DNA of 64,000 bases from Pyrenochaeta sp. MPI-SDFR-AT-0127 (lineage: Eukaryota > Ascomycota > Dothideomycetes > Pleosporales > Cucurbitariaceae). The notes under the pieces were generated by a model that was not told the DNA's origin, ran no database searches, and was given only the letters and a program-made list of their open reading frames with translations. Both the position numbers and the translations under genes were made by a program. Positions 1 through 11,082 of the stretch are shown here, piece after piece. Each line of letters begins with the position of its first letter. The first letter of the stretch is position 1. The stretch covers positions 186,001 through 250,000 of the forward strand of contig JAGTJM010000032.1 in NCBI GenBank assembly GCA_020747015.1, in the 5' to 3' direction.

Positions 1-516
1 GATTGGAGTCTTTCGGCTTCATGGAAAGTTTTGTCCAATCAGAAGATCACCACGCCAAGAATACTTCAACAAGTACATTATCCCGATAAGCCGTTCCTAA
101 GGAGTGATTTTCAGATCCAAGCTCGAGCAGAGCTTAGCAGTGACATCAGTGACATTGCTGCCCAAACATGGGGGGAAGATACGCATGGATGGACGCCAAA
201 CAACTCCAAATGGCTAGGGTAGAACGTGAACTGTGGATCTCGCTCTTTAGTAGAGCAATCGTGCGCGCACCCATTCACCAATGTTCTCCCGATCTGGAAT
301 AGGGTGCTCCAGAATTTGACCAAGACGAGCGATTGCCAAGCGCTACTTCGTACAATTCTACAATCACAGTTCAGCCATCCTGCTTGGCATCATCACCCTT
401 GATACCGGTTTATAGTATCATTACCGGTACAACCGTATAAGAGACTAGACACTCGAAGAGTGCCTTTCTATCATCTCCACCGCTGCTTCCTGCTTCTCAA
501 CAGCAGGCTCAACAAC
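1..516. other. Left-edge intergenic region, 5' of the DUF1996 gene
   Basis: I see no supportable gene here. The short open frame in the first 220 bases has no ATG start and resembles no family I know. Two copies of TACCGGT (403-409 and 422-428) lie about 100 bases before the DUF1996 start codon. They could be promoter elements, but that is only position plus repetition. A gene truncated by the window edge cannot be excluded. Confidence 0.4.
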
Positions 517-1983
517 ATGAAGGTGTTCTCCGCTACCGCTCTTGCGCTCCTTGCGCCTGCCAATGCGCTGCTGCGCTTTCCATGCGCACAACTTGTCATC
601 GACAGGCTCGATCCACTCGTTACGCCAGGTCAAGCACCGAGCCCGCATCTACATCAAATTCTAGGAGGTGTATGTAGACTAAACATATGTCTGAAAGTAG
701 AATTGAGGTTGACGCTCAATAGAACTCTTTCAATGTTACAATGGCCCCAGAGAAGGATATGCCTAAGGAGTCAACGTGCACCTCTTGTCAGTTCAGCGAG
801 GATTTCTCGGTATGTTACTTTCCGCCTTTACCTTCCTATGGTCTTGCTAATAGTTAGGTAGAATTACTGGACAGCTGTGCTGTAATGCTCCTATAGACAA
901 TGCTCTTGCGCAAAGAAGAAGTGGCTGATATCCTATAGTTACTTCAAGGCAAGGAATGGCACATACAAACGTGTTCCCCAGATCCCTAACTCCGGTTTCA
1001 ATGGCGTCAATGGAGGTATGACCGTCTACTACATGCAAGACGGTCTGTACAACTTCCAGCAAACCTCCAAGGTGCAGGCCTTCCAACCCGTAAGTCTTTA
1101 GCTTCTCATTATGTTTGCGTTTTGTGTATAGTCCTTACTAAGACAACTACAGGGCTTTCGCATGTTCATCGGCGACGTCAACGCCCGCACCAAGGAAGAA
1201 GCTGAACGCTTTAGGCAGCTCACTTTCACGTGTCTTGCTGACATCAACACCCGCGATCCCCAGACACTAGATTTCCCCACGGCGCCGTGCAGGGCTGGTA
1301 TCATGACGGCCGTGCGATTCCCAACGTAAGCTTCCAATCCATACCCTTCAGTTACCTACTGTATCTTCAATCACGATTATGGATGAATACATACGGCGCT
1401 ATTTTCATTATATTTCTTACATGTTCTCGCACGGAGACTAACACATTCATAGTTGCTGGGATGGCAAAAACCTCGACTCTCCAGACCACATGTCACACAT
1501 GGCATACCCACTTCATGGTTCGTTCGAGTCTGGTGGCCAATGTCCAGATTCTCATCCCGTGCGCATGGGTCAGCTGTTCTACGAGGTTATCTGGGACACC
1601 AGCAAGTTCAACAACAAGGCTGATTGGCCTGCTGATGGATCTCAGCCCTTTGTATGGAGCTTTGGTGACGGGTGAGTTGATTTCATTGCTTCTAAAATAT
1701 TGACCTCTGGGAGGAGACACTGCGTGGACAGGTGCTAACATATGATGACAGCACCGGCTATGCAAATCATGGCGACTACGTCTTCGGGTGGCAAGGTGAT
1801 GCCCTTCAGCGCGCGCTCGACAGCCCGTGTTATCAGAATTGCCCTACATTGAAGACCCAGAACGCGGCTGCTATGAACAAGTGCACTGTACCTCGCGTTG
1901 TCAAGGAAGATATTGATGGTTGGGTCAAAGAGCTCCCTGGTGGTCATCAGGCACAGTATATCAAGAAGAGGTGGGCTGACTAG
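517..1983 (+). CDS. Secreted DUF1996 domain protein
   Basis: Seven exons join in frame: 517-669, 723-809, 862-881, 939-1089, 1153-1325, 1453-1671 and 1752-1983. All introns are GT-AG, and the product is 344 residues. It opens with a signal peptide (MKVFSATALALLAPANA) and then the DUF1996 hallmarks in order: LRFPCAQLVIDRLDPLV, PSPHLHQILGG, CTSCQFSEDFSNYWTAVLYF, RNGTYKRVPQIPN, CWDGKNLDSPDHMSHMAYP and the C-terminal DYVFGWQGDALQRALD. The family is common among secreted proteins of filamentous fungi. Its activity is not established, so I assign none. The very small third exon (20 bases) is required to keep NYWTAVLYF in frame. It lies upstream of a secreted glucosidase on the same strand. The family call is firm; the ATG is supported by the signal peptide and by the lack of a better upstream start. 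Confidence 0.88.
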
Positions 1984-3038
1984 ATATTGTTTACCAAGTA
2001 GAAATGTGGGGCTCACTTTTGATCATCTGTTCAATATTGCGCCTCAGAATAGTAATTATTTAGCACTGCCAATAGACGTTACTGTAAATGTACTTGCGAC
2101 ATCTGACGTGCGTCCAATGAGACTCGTTATGTTGCTACAGCAAACAGTACTACAATCCCATGCGCATTTTTGGTTTGACTCAGTATACTGGTTTGTATCT
2201 CGTAATTCCTGGACGGGACGCAGGTGAACAACTGGTTGTCGCCTTTTGAGGGACTCCAAGCATCGCAACGAGATTTGCTCGCCCCTACATTAGGTAGTTA
2301 ATTTCGAAATCCCCGATCCTGGACTCTGGAAACCCAGCTCCCGAAAATTTGTCCATAGCGTGGGCTCGGGGAGACACATGGTGCATGACAGACTGCCGGG
2401 GGGTGACGCTGTACCCTACCCAGTCCTTAGGGTAACCCAATGGAATCTTATCGCGTAACTGTTCAACTCCGTCCGTAAACCTACTACTACACACCAACTG
2501 TGGTATCTATGCCGATGATCAAGTTTCTTCCGTATTCATTGTGTGGTATTGATCTGATGTCGGGCCATATCCCTGGCCAAACCCCCGATTCTGACGTTTG
2601 GTTTGTACCCTTGTAATTCGGTATGAATCTCGGTCTTCAATGATGATGTCAAGAAGCAAAGGTCTGCATAAGCTTTGCATTTGAGTAAATTAAGCTTACC
2701 ACAAACTTGCATCGCGGATGCGCGATCTCAACGACTCCCGGTCTAACCCCGCAATTAGGCTGCTTCTAGCGAGAATCGTATTGCCAGGAAAATCCAGCCT
2801 GTAGCAGTTCCTGACGATCTTGCAAGTATTCCTTCTGCTGGCAACGGAACTGCTCCGTCGCAGCTATGTCTGCAGGAAATGATGCTACGAATTGTCTACA
2901 GTATGACCCAAGAGCAGTTCCCCGCAAGAACCGACGCCACTTCTTGAAGCGTGGCAGCTTAAAAAGCATGGCTGAGAACAAGATTTTCTAAGCATCACAA
3001 GAATCATAGGTTTGAGCTTACCTTATCTTTCACCCAAG
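1984..3038. other. Intergenic region between DUF1996 and GH31 genes
   Basis: About 1.05 kb without a convincing gene. The only ATG-initiated frame of note is a 67-codon minus-strand frame at 2766-2969 (basic N-terminus, no recognisable domain), which I do not call. The last 300 bases probably hold the GH31 promoter. Confidence 0.5.
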
Positions 3039-6000
3039 ATGAGGTCTTTTGGCGCTGCTGCTTCGATATTTGTACTCGCTAGATTTGTAGTTGGTATGAT
3101 ACACTGTTGAGCTAGCACGTCACCTCTACTTACACTTGCACACAAAGCACAAACACCCACCGAGCGAATCATTCCAACTATTCCCCCTCAAATCAACGCT
3201 CTACCCAGCTTAACTCCCACCATCTATGATGAGAGTGCACCAGATGCTCAAAACTGTCCTGGCTACAAAGCCTCAGGGGTAGCCCAAACCAAATCCGGCT
3301 TCACTGCAGACTTGACCATTGCAGGGGCTAATTGTCAGGTATTTGGTAATGATATCGCGAACTTGGTCTTAGAGGTCAACTACCAGGCCAAAGAGCGCTT
3401 GAATGTTAGAATCTTTCCCAAATATATATCACCGGCAAACAGCTCGTGGTTCATCCTTCCCGCTCATATTGTTGACCAACCGGGGTCGGATGGTAAGACC
3501 ACTGCCGATTCGAGTGACCTGAAATTCGAATGGAGCAATGATCCGAGCTTTCAGTTCAAGGTTACGCGCGCCAGCACGGGCGAGGAGCTTTTTTCGACAT
3601 ACGGACATGTCATCGTGTACGAGGACCAGTTCTTAGAACTAGTCACCAACATGGTTGAGGTATGTGAGAGAATGCGGATGATCATACCGTTACTCATTGT
3701 AGGCTGATTACATTGAGTTCAGGATTACAATGTCTACGGTCTGGCAGAGAATGTTCGTGACTTCCGCCTCGGTACTAACCACACACAAACCTTCTATGCT
3801 GTGGATGCAGGCAACCCAGTTGACCGCAATGCCTACGGCGTGATTCCTTTCTACCAAGAGACTCGCTACGGGAAAGATGGAGCCGACAGTACCGCTCATG
3901 GAGTTTACGCTCGCAACGGTGAGTTATTTATGCATACCGACAGGAATTGGTCGCTAAACAATGGCTCAAAGCTCATGGTCAAGAATGGCTACTCCGCGAA
4001 GACACAATCACCTACCGCACTCTCGGGGGAAGTTTTGACCTTTACTTTCTTAGCGGCCAAAATCACGATGGTAGCTCCAGCGCACTCACTACTATCTCGC
4101 AGTTCCATCTAGGGTGCATTGGAACAACTGCCATGCAAATGTACTGGACATTTGGCTACCACCAAGCTCGCTGGGGCTATGAGAATATCTCCGTTGTCCA
4201 AGAAGTTGTGGACAGATACCGCGCGGCCAATGTTCCGCTTGAATGCCTCTGGAACGATCTCGACATCTATGATCTTTACCGAGACTTTACAAACAATCAG
4301 GTCACGTACCCTTTGCCACAGTTCACAAATTTCCTTGACAGCCTTCACGCAAACGGACAATACTATGTCCCTATCATTGACAGTAATATCTACGTGTCCA
4401 ATCCAGACAACGCAAGTGATAGTTATGGACCATACGAGAGGGGCAAAGATTTACAAACCTTTATCCGCGATCCTACGACCGGCGACTTCTATTTCGGCAA
4501 CAACTGGCCTGGGTTCAGTGTCTGGGGCGACTGGCTAATCCCTTCCACACAGGCATGGTGGACCAATGAAATCTTGACATGGCACAAGGGCACACCTTTC
4601 GATGGTATCTGGATCGATCTTAGCGAGGCAGCCTCTTTCTGCGCTGGGTCTTGCGGTAACGGCCGCCTTACAGAAAACCCAGTGCACCCACCCTTCTTAC
4701 TTCCAGGAGATCCATTGACATTCGACTTCAACTACCCAGAGGGATTCAATATCTCAAATGCTACTGAAGCTGCGTCTGCTGCAGCAGCTTCTGCCTCGCA
4801 GGCCTCTGCTTTATCAGCCTCTCCTATCCTCCCCGCCCCAACAACTACGACACAAGGCCGAACGGAACCTACACCGGGCGTGCGTAATCTAAACTTCCCA
4901 CCTTATGTCATCAATCACGTCCAATCTGGCCATGCGTTGGGAAGGAGTGCAATTGCTCCCAATGCAACTCACAACGATCAGTATAATACTACGGAGTACG
5001 AAATGCACAATCTGTTCGGCCTACAGATCTCGAATGCAACATACCACTCTCTTCTTGAGCTATTCCCAGGTCGCAGGCCCTTCACCGTTGGCCGAAGCGT
5101 CTTTGCTGGTAGTGGTAAGACAACAAGCCATTGGGGTGGAGACAATACAAGTACTTGGGGCAGCATGTTTTTGTCTATTTCTCAGGCTCTGACAATGGTA
5201 CGTTCGCTCTTTCTCTTCACAGCTATCGAATTATACTGAGATTTTGCAGATGATGTCCGGTATCCAGATGTTTGGCCCGGATACTTGTGGTTTCGCCCGC
5301 AATACCGACTACCAACTTTGCTCTCGCTGGATGGAGCTCAGTGCTTTTTTGTAAGCATTACTTGCGACAAGACTTTCAGATAAGAATACACTGACTTTTA
5401 TAAGCCCCTTTTACCGCAACCACAATGTCAAAGCTACGATTGGTCAAGAAGCCTACCACTGGTCCTCTGTCTCTGAAGCAGCACGCCGCGCTATTGCCGT
5501 CCGTTATAGCATGCTAACTTACATGTACACACTCATGTATTACGCACATACCAAGGGGGAGACCGTTATGCGTGCCCTGGCTTGGGAGTTCCCCAACGAC
5601 GAGACCCTACGTGAGACATACAACCAGTTCCTCTTGGGTCCTTCTATCCTCGTTACGCCTGTACTTTTTCCCAACGTTGAGACTGTCTCTGGAGTGTTCC
5701 CGGGTATTGGGGAGGGCACAAGGTGGTATGATTGGTATACATTGGAAGAAGTAGCAGCGAAGCCTCAGGAGAATGTTACGCTCGATGCACCGTTGGAGCA
5801 CATAAATGTGCATGTACGAGGGGGAAGCATTTTGGCGCTTCAGCAGCCCAAGTATACTACTGGAGAAACAAGAAACACTCCATACAGCATCCTAGTTGCG
5901 CTCGATGATGACAACAAGGCCACAGGAAGTCTCTATCTTGATGATGGAGAGTCTCTGCATCCGAACGCGACACGTTTGGTAGACGTGAGTTGCCAAATCT

Positions 6001-6336
6001 TTGAAATCATGTTGTGTTAGCTGATCCCCAAGACAGTTTTCTTACGCCAGCAACTGCATCACCTTCTCCTCGGAAGGATCCTACCATGCTGCTCAACCTT
6101 TGGCTAACATCACTATTACTGGCCTTGCAGCTTCACCCAACAGCCATTACCGCAAACGAGGAGATAGCCCCCAAGGCAAACCCAAGCATGTTTCATGCGA
6201 TTATGGAGGCAAGAATCAGGATGAATCAAGCTTTGACACTTCATATAATAATGGTGTGCTGCGGGTGTCGGGTACGGAAGGCATGACCAAAGGTGGTGCA
6301 TTTGAGCAAAACTTGAAATTGTGCTTTGAGTGGTAA
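3039..6336 (+). CDS. Secreted glycoside hydrolase family 31 alpha-glucosidase
   Basis: Seven exons (3039-3093, 3148-3659, 3723-3918, 3972-5197, 5250-5350, 5405-5984, 6037-6336) give 989 residues. Exon 1 encodes a signal peptide ending around AVA/Q. The N-terminal galactose-mutarotase-like region contains DYNVYGLAE and AHGQEWLLR. The catalytic barrel holds the nucleophile in GIWIDLSEAASF (Asp about 470, codon 4616-4618) and the acid/base Asp in HWGGDN (about 645, codon 5141-5143). The RNHNV block and a C-terminal beta-sandwich follow. Fungal GH31 enzymes of this size are secreted maltases/alpha-glucosidases that release glucose from maltose and starch ends. The usual W-x-D-M-N-E reads W-I-D-L-S-E here, keeping both acidic residues. 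Between the two catalytic Asp residues is an Ala/Ser/Thr-rich insertion (about 4755-4860), probably a surface loop. Exact substrate preference cannot be read from sequence. Confidence 0.93.
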
Positions 6337-6665
6337 AATGTATGACTCTGACCAGCAAAATTCGAAATGGCGAAGCTAAAGTAAATAGTCATTTGCAGTA
6401 TGGTCGACACTTTCAAAAACGATGGTAAAAATTGTTTGCAAGTAGCTTCAACGTTGAGGACAACAATGAAAAGTTTGTATTGGAGTATGATTATGGCATA
6501 AATGTAACATTCTACGCACTCAGCAATACATCTAAAAATGGAGAGGAATAATCATTGCTTGGTATCCTGAATCATTTGTGGGTCTCGTGTTCATTCGGTG
6601 CGGGGCAGCCTCGCCATTATGCCATTTTCCTTGAACACGACAAGTTTCCCACTGCTGGTCACAAT
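6337..6665. other. Short intergenic region between GH31 and NmrA-like genes
   Basis: About 330 bases, AT-rich, with no gene. It should contain the GH31 3' end and the promoter of the downstream NmrA-like gene. An open frame runs in from 6555 ahead of the chosen ATG at 6666 but has no ATG of its own, so translation most likely begins at MSKLVVIIG. Confidence 0.5.
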
Positions 6666-7800
6666 ATGAGCAAGCTTGTAGTAATCATTGGCATAACAGG
6701 CAATCAGGGCGGTTCCGTAGCCTCAGCCTTTCTTCAGGACCCGGAATGGCGCATTCGAGGTTTAACACGGGATCCGCAATCCTCTGCCGCTCAAGAGCTT
6801 TCTGCCAAAGGCATCGAAATTGTTAAAGCTGATCTGCACGACCCTTCTTCACTTCAAGGTGTCTTCAAGGGCGCCAACCTCGTTTTCAGCGTAACAGACT
6901 TTTGGAAACCCTGCTTCAACCCTACTAACCAAGCACGAGCAAAAGAGCAAGGCAAATCGATCGGACGGTATGCATACGAGCTCGAACTCGAACAAGGCAA
7001 AAATATTGCAGATGCCGTTGCTAAAGAGGTTGAGGGTCTCGATGATGTGGGCTTTGTTGCAAGTACCTTGTGCAACGCGAGGAAGAGCAGCAATGGAAAA
7101 TATCAAGAGTTGTGGCATTTCGATGGTAAAGCGGATGTGTTTCCAGATTATGTCGAGGAAAAATATCCTCAATTGGCAAGGAAGACGAGCTATCTGCATA
7201 CAGGGTACTTTTACACTAGTTGGCAAATTTTGCCAGGGCGGTGGTTTGCGAAGGTAATGAGAGCTCTCTATTTAGTCCCCAGTCCAAAGGTCAGAATTAA
7301 CTTTGATTAGCTCCATGATAATTCCATTGAAATGCAATTTCCCACCCATCCATCTACACTGATCCCGCACCTCAATCCTCGAAGCGATACTGGCAGATTT
7401 TTGCGTGCCCTGCTCCGACTGCCACCTCAGTCAACTCTTATGGCTGCGAGCGAATGGTGCACTTGGCCAAACTGGATCAAACTGTGGGGTGAAGTTACTG
7501 GTGTGAAGACAAGCTATAAGCAAGTCAGTGTTGAGAACTTTGATGAGCACATGCCTGGTGGATTGGGAAAGGAAATTGGGGAGATGTATGAGTTTTCAAG
7601 TGAGTTCGGGTATAACGCGGAGCAAAAGGATACTCTGAAGACATGGGATTTAGAAAAGGTATGGCAATCCGAACAAGTTAGTTTGGTATATGTTAGCTGA
7701 CAACATTGCATTACAGCTGGGAATTCATGTCCCGGCTATGAGTTTGCGGGAGTACATCGAGTCTGAGGACTGGGTTGCAGCGGGTATTATGCCAGTCTAG
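6666..7800 (+). CDS. NmrA-like family NAD(P)-binding protein
   Basis: Three exons (6666-7253, 7311-7658, 7717-7800) give 339 residues. The N-terminus VVIIGITGNQGGSVASAFL is a Rossmann nucleotide-binding loop of the atypical SDR/NmrA type. It is followed by RGLTRDP and the NmrA-type ANLVFSVTDFWKP. The second exon carries NPRSDTGRFLRALL and ASEWCTWPNWIKLWGEVTG, typical of fungal NmrA-like proteins of about 320-340 residues. The family includes redox sensors and enzymes related to isoflavone reductase. NmrA itself is a nitrogen-metabolite repression regulator, but this is a paralog and nothing shows it has that role. The catalytic Tyr-x-x-x-Lys of classical SDRs is not evident. The exon 1/2 junction (AK/LHDNS) was chosen for phase and splice motifs and is the weakest join. 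Confidence 0.85.
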
Positions 7801-8434
7801 ATAGTTAAATTGTTTGCATATTTTCCACCAAACTGTGAGCAAGCATTGTTGATTGAGTGGTGAAGAATACACGTAGGGCGTGATGAAGAACCCAGGACAA
7901 CCTTACAATGACTACCCAACCCTACAAGGCTTGTTTCCCACAAACTAAATTTTGGTCCAGAAAACCCTGGCAAGGTTCAAGGCATCTGCAAAACTGTGCC
8001 TCATACATATATGACTTAATGTCATATAGTGACTTGTCTATTGTATACTTGTAATCGCTTAAAGGCGATTAAAGTGAGTTTCATAAGTACACTGATTATG
8101 GACAGCGACGATGGACTTAGTAGATTTTCTATCATAAGGTTGAAGTTGGTATGTTACGGTTTTGCCTTGCCTGCTGACACTTCATGTCTTGTTGTGATGA
8201 ACGTCCTACTCTAGGAGTGTCAAAATCAAACCTGAGGCATTTCCCGTCACAATCGTGCTTCACCTTCTCTCTTGATCAACTATTCACAAGGATGCACCAT
8301 CGATAGCTTCAAAATCACAACCAGATCTGTATTTCCGGTATAGTTGTCCCAAAACTGGTCCAGGTGTTGCGATTGTAGCCACATCCTCAAGGTGGGTGGT
8401 AGTCGGTTGTATGACCGCATGCTGTTCTCCATAT
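7801..8434. other. Intergenic region between convergent genes
   Basis: About 630 bases between two converging genes, AT-rich in the first half. I see no coding frame with an ATG and a domain. It presumably holds the 3' UTRs and terminators of both neighbours. Confidence 0.5.
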
Positions 8435-8914
8435 TCAAGTTGTTGCGTGATTGCTTCGGGCTGCAACTAGACGAATCTTTCTCTTGTAGCCAGCCAATCC
8501 ATATCGCTTCATCAATTCTTCGGTACTCAATCCTGGTGCCCGAGCAATCCTCTCCTCCTCTAGCATCGCCTCCCGAAGCTCATGCCAGACACGCTTCACT
8601 TCATTGTCCACCCGAGAGCCTGAGCCTCTCGCTTTACCAACTTTCCTCGGTCCACCTAGGGGCAGAAATCGAGGCTCTACTTTTAGGTATTTCTCGTGCG
8701 GGAATCGTGGCGTCTTGGTCGGTCCTTCCACGTGTGTATATAGACCAATCCCTTTTGCTGCAGGCGTGCTGTTCGGTCGGCAGGGGCGCTTAAAGAGTGA
8801 TATGAGCTCGTTATTGATACGAGCTGCGCGAGATTTCGCTACATCAGGTGGGAGGTCACTGATGGTAGAGGTGGCCGTAGTGCTGGATGTCACGGTAGTG
8901 CTTGCACGGGACAT
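8435..8914 (-). CDS. Unrecognised basic protein
   Basis: A single open frame of 159 residues from the ATG at 8914. I do not recognise the family. The first 25 residues are Ser/Thr-rich (MSRASTTVTSSTTATSTIS). A more structured region follows with DVAKSRAARINNELISLFKRP, a Pro/Arg/Lys-rich middle (PTKTPRFPHEKYLKVEPRF) and a helical C-terminal half (EVKRVWHELREAMLEEERIA, then LSTEELMKRYG). The composition is strongly basic with amphipathic helices, which could fit a nucleic-acid-associated or ribosome-associated small protein; that is a guess. The frame stays open to 9019 but has no earlier ATG. It diverges from the SDR gene that starts at 9464. Confidence 0.55.
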   Translation of the reverse strand: MSRASTTVTSSTTATSTISDLPPDVAKSRAARINNELISLFKRPCRPNSTPAAKGIGLYTHVEGPTKTPRFPHEKYLKVEPRFLPLGGPRKVGKARGSGSRVDNEVKRVWHELREAMLEEERIARAPGLSTEELMKRYGLAGYKRKIRLVAARSNHATT

Positions 8915-9463
8915 GATTGAGACGTATGGTGCAGAGGTTGTGTGTTGTATTGTGCTATTGTTGCTCGTGGACACCTGGCTCAACGTTTTACCTAGTGAAC
9001 GTGTGCTACATTGTGGCACAGTTATTTGGCATGGCTAAGGGAAAGTGCAAACAAAACATGATTGCACTGGAGATTAGTCGCTCAGTTAACAAGGCAACAT
9101 ACTTATCTACCCTCCTAATACACTTCCATATCGCAGGGACTAACCCCGACCTCTAGCTCGATGACAACCATAATTTCTCACTGGAGTATATCACGAGTTC
9201 GCGTGTAGTGGGTGTAACGCGACTTATCGATAAGGTGCGGTTAGAGTAGTACGAAAAGAGTATAGCGCCTCGGACACTATGAACGCGTCATCGCGAAATC
9301 ATGCGTTTGCAGTTCACTCCACATAGTCCAAGAATGTGGACAAGCAATAGATGCTGACATCAAGACAAAATGGCATTGGGTGACAGTGATAAACGTCACA
9401 GATCTCTTGGCAGATCTCTTGTATACCTAGGATGAGAAATCGCCAGCCAAATCTGCTACAACC
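8915..9463. promoter_or_regulatory. Divergent promoter region with paired GATA palindrome and direct repeat
   Basis: About 550 bases between two divergent starts. Two structures stand out. First, CTTATCGATAAG at 9223-9234 is a perfect 12-base palindrome containing a GATA core on each strand. Second, CAGATCTCTTG occurs twice, 12 bases apart (9399-9409 and 9411-9421), directly before the SDR start. GATA cores are bound by fungal GATA-type zinc-finger regulators, including nitrogen and white-collar light regulators. The downstream gene resembles Neurospora bli-4, a blue-light-induced gene. Function here is inferred. Confidence 0.35.
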
Positions 9464-10660
9464 ATGCAGTCTTTGAGACTATTCAAACCTATACTTTCCA
9501 TTCAACGTTGCATATGCAAGAATTTCGTCCTACGAGCATCAGTGTCTCAGATTGCTCCTAGATCCTATTCTACTTCCGATTTCGATAGACTCAAAGGACC
9601 AGTACCCGCGCCCAGCATGATGCAAGCCGCCAAAAACACAATTGCAGAGAATCTTGGAAAGGTTGTCTCGGGAGCCCATGACCTTGCACCAGAAGATTCA
9701 AAGTTTTCCCTTGAAGAGGTGCCCGATTTGACTGGCAAGGTTGCTGTCGTTACCGGCGGCTCGGAGGGCATTGGCTATGGATGCACGCACACTCTCCTCT
9801 CGCACAATATTAAGAAGCTGTTCATCATCTCAAAGTCTGAAGATATTGCTGAAGATGCAATCAACGCGATCAAACAAGAGCTGGGTGAAGACAAAGCAAG
9901 CAGAGTGGAATGGTTGCAGTGCGATTTATCAGATTGGGAAGCAACAGGCAAAACTGCCTTCAAGATATCCGAGAAGACAGACAGGCTAGACATTTTGATC
10001 AACAATGCCGCTCGAGGCATCATGACCTACCAGCTCGCTAAGAATGGCGTGGATTTACACATGGCGGGCAACCACTTCGGCCACGTCGTACTTACCTCGC
10101 ATCTGCTTCCACTTTTGAAAGAAACATCAAAGAATGGCGACAAAGTCCGCATCGTGAACCTCGGCTCCAACCTCCACGAGAACGCACCAAAGGAAACCAA
10201 GTTCGAGAGCATTGAGGAGCTGAACACAGATTTTGGCCCACAGCCTCAGTACGGGCGCTCGAAACTTGCGGCTATCCTCTACGCAAAATACCTTGCTCGC
10301 CACTTGACATCACAATTCCCCAACATCCTGGCCAACGCTGTGCATCCCGGTATTGTCGAGACACGGCAATCGACAGTCCACATCCACGAAGCTTACCCGC
10401 TTGGCGGCTACGCGATGAGCGTCGGCCTTGCACCGTTCAAGAAGACGCAATTTGAGGGCTGTGTCAGCGCCATGTATGCGGCCACAAAGACGGAGAAGTC
10501 AGGAGAGTACATTTGCCCGCCTGCGATTGTCGAGTCAGGTAGTGATAAAGCGAACGATGTGCAACTGGGCGAGCAACTGATGGATTTGACGTGGAAGATT
10601 GTGAAGGAGAAGACGAAGTCGACCAGTGCGGACCAAGGTTGCCCGTTCAAAGAGTATTGA
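9464..10660 (+). CDS. Mitochondrial short-chain dehydrogenase, bli-4-like
   Basis: One uninterrupted frame of 398 residues starting at an ATG. The first ~37 residues are rich in Arg, Ser and Leu, lack acidic residues and end in APRSYSTS, a typical mitochondrial presequence. The SDR core shows the nucleotide-binding TGGSEGIG (97-104), NNAA (180-183), a Ser in NLGSNLHE (about 235) and the catalytic YGRSK (Tyr263, Lys267). Overall it resembles the fungal bli-4 oxidoreductases, which are mitochondrial SDRs of about 400 residues with unknown substrate. The C-terminus, QGCPFKEY, lies beyond the catalytic fold. The intronless structure is unusual beside its many-exon neighbours but common for this family. 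The substrate is unknown. Confidence 0.9.
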   Translation: MQSLRLFKPILSIQRCICKNFVLRASVSQIAPRSYSTSDFDRLKGPVPAPSMMQAAKNTIAENLGKVVSGAHDLAPEDSKFSLEEVPDLTGKVAVVTGGSEGIGYGCTHTLLSHNIKKLFIISKSEDIAEDAINAIKQELGEDKASRVEWLQCDLSDWEATGKTAFKISEKTDRLDILINNAARGIMTYQLAKNGVDLHMAGNHFGHVVLTSHLLPLLKETSKNGDKVRIVNLGSNLHENAPKETKFESIEELNTDFGPQPQYGRSKLAAILYAKYLARHLTSQFPNILANAVHPGIVETRQSTVHIHEAYPLGGYAMSVGLAPFKKTQFEGCVSAMYAATKTEKSGEYICPPAIVESGSDKANDVQLGEQLMDLTWKIVKEKTKSTSADQGCPFKEY

Positions 10661-11082
10661 GTACCAGAAGTGGGACTTTATTCATAGATCAGGCATAATT
10701 CATTATAATTGGCATATATCTGCACATTCGTATTTTCTTCTTTCTGGTGCCGAAGCCTCTACCAGCAAATAGAAACCCACTAACCGCTCTCATCCCCATC
10801 CCTACTGCATCACAGATGGCGATGAGCCTGACCCAGGTAGGAATTAGAGGAGCAAGAAAGCTGATAATAATCTGAAAACATCTCCAAATTGTGATCAAAC
10901 TCATTCCAGTACCAGAGACATAATGGTATCGCTCAAGCGCCAGGAAAACAAACATGGTGACTATCTAGTCCGGAACAGCATGAAGAAACGGGCGGGTATC
11001 CTTAGGTCCATAGCTTATTACAAGTTAACATTCGCGGTAGCGCCCACAACCTAGTCTTTCATAGAACACAAGTCTTGTGTGC
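10661..11082. other. Intergenic region between convergent SDR and GCP2 genes
   Basis: About 420 bases between two converging genes. I see no ATG-initiated frame with coding character. It should contain the 3' UTRs of both. Confidence 0.5.

Noticed and set aside
2766..2969. 67-codon minus-strand ATG frame with basic start
   Set aside because: No family, no neighbouring exon and a length that chance easily provides.
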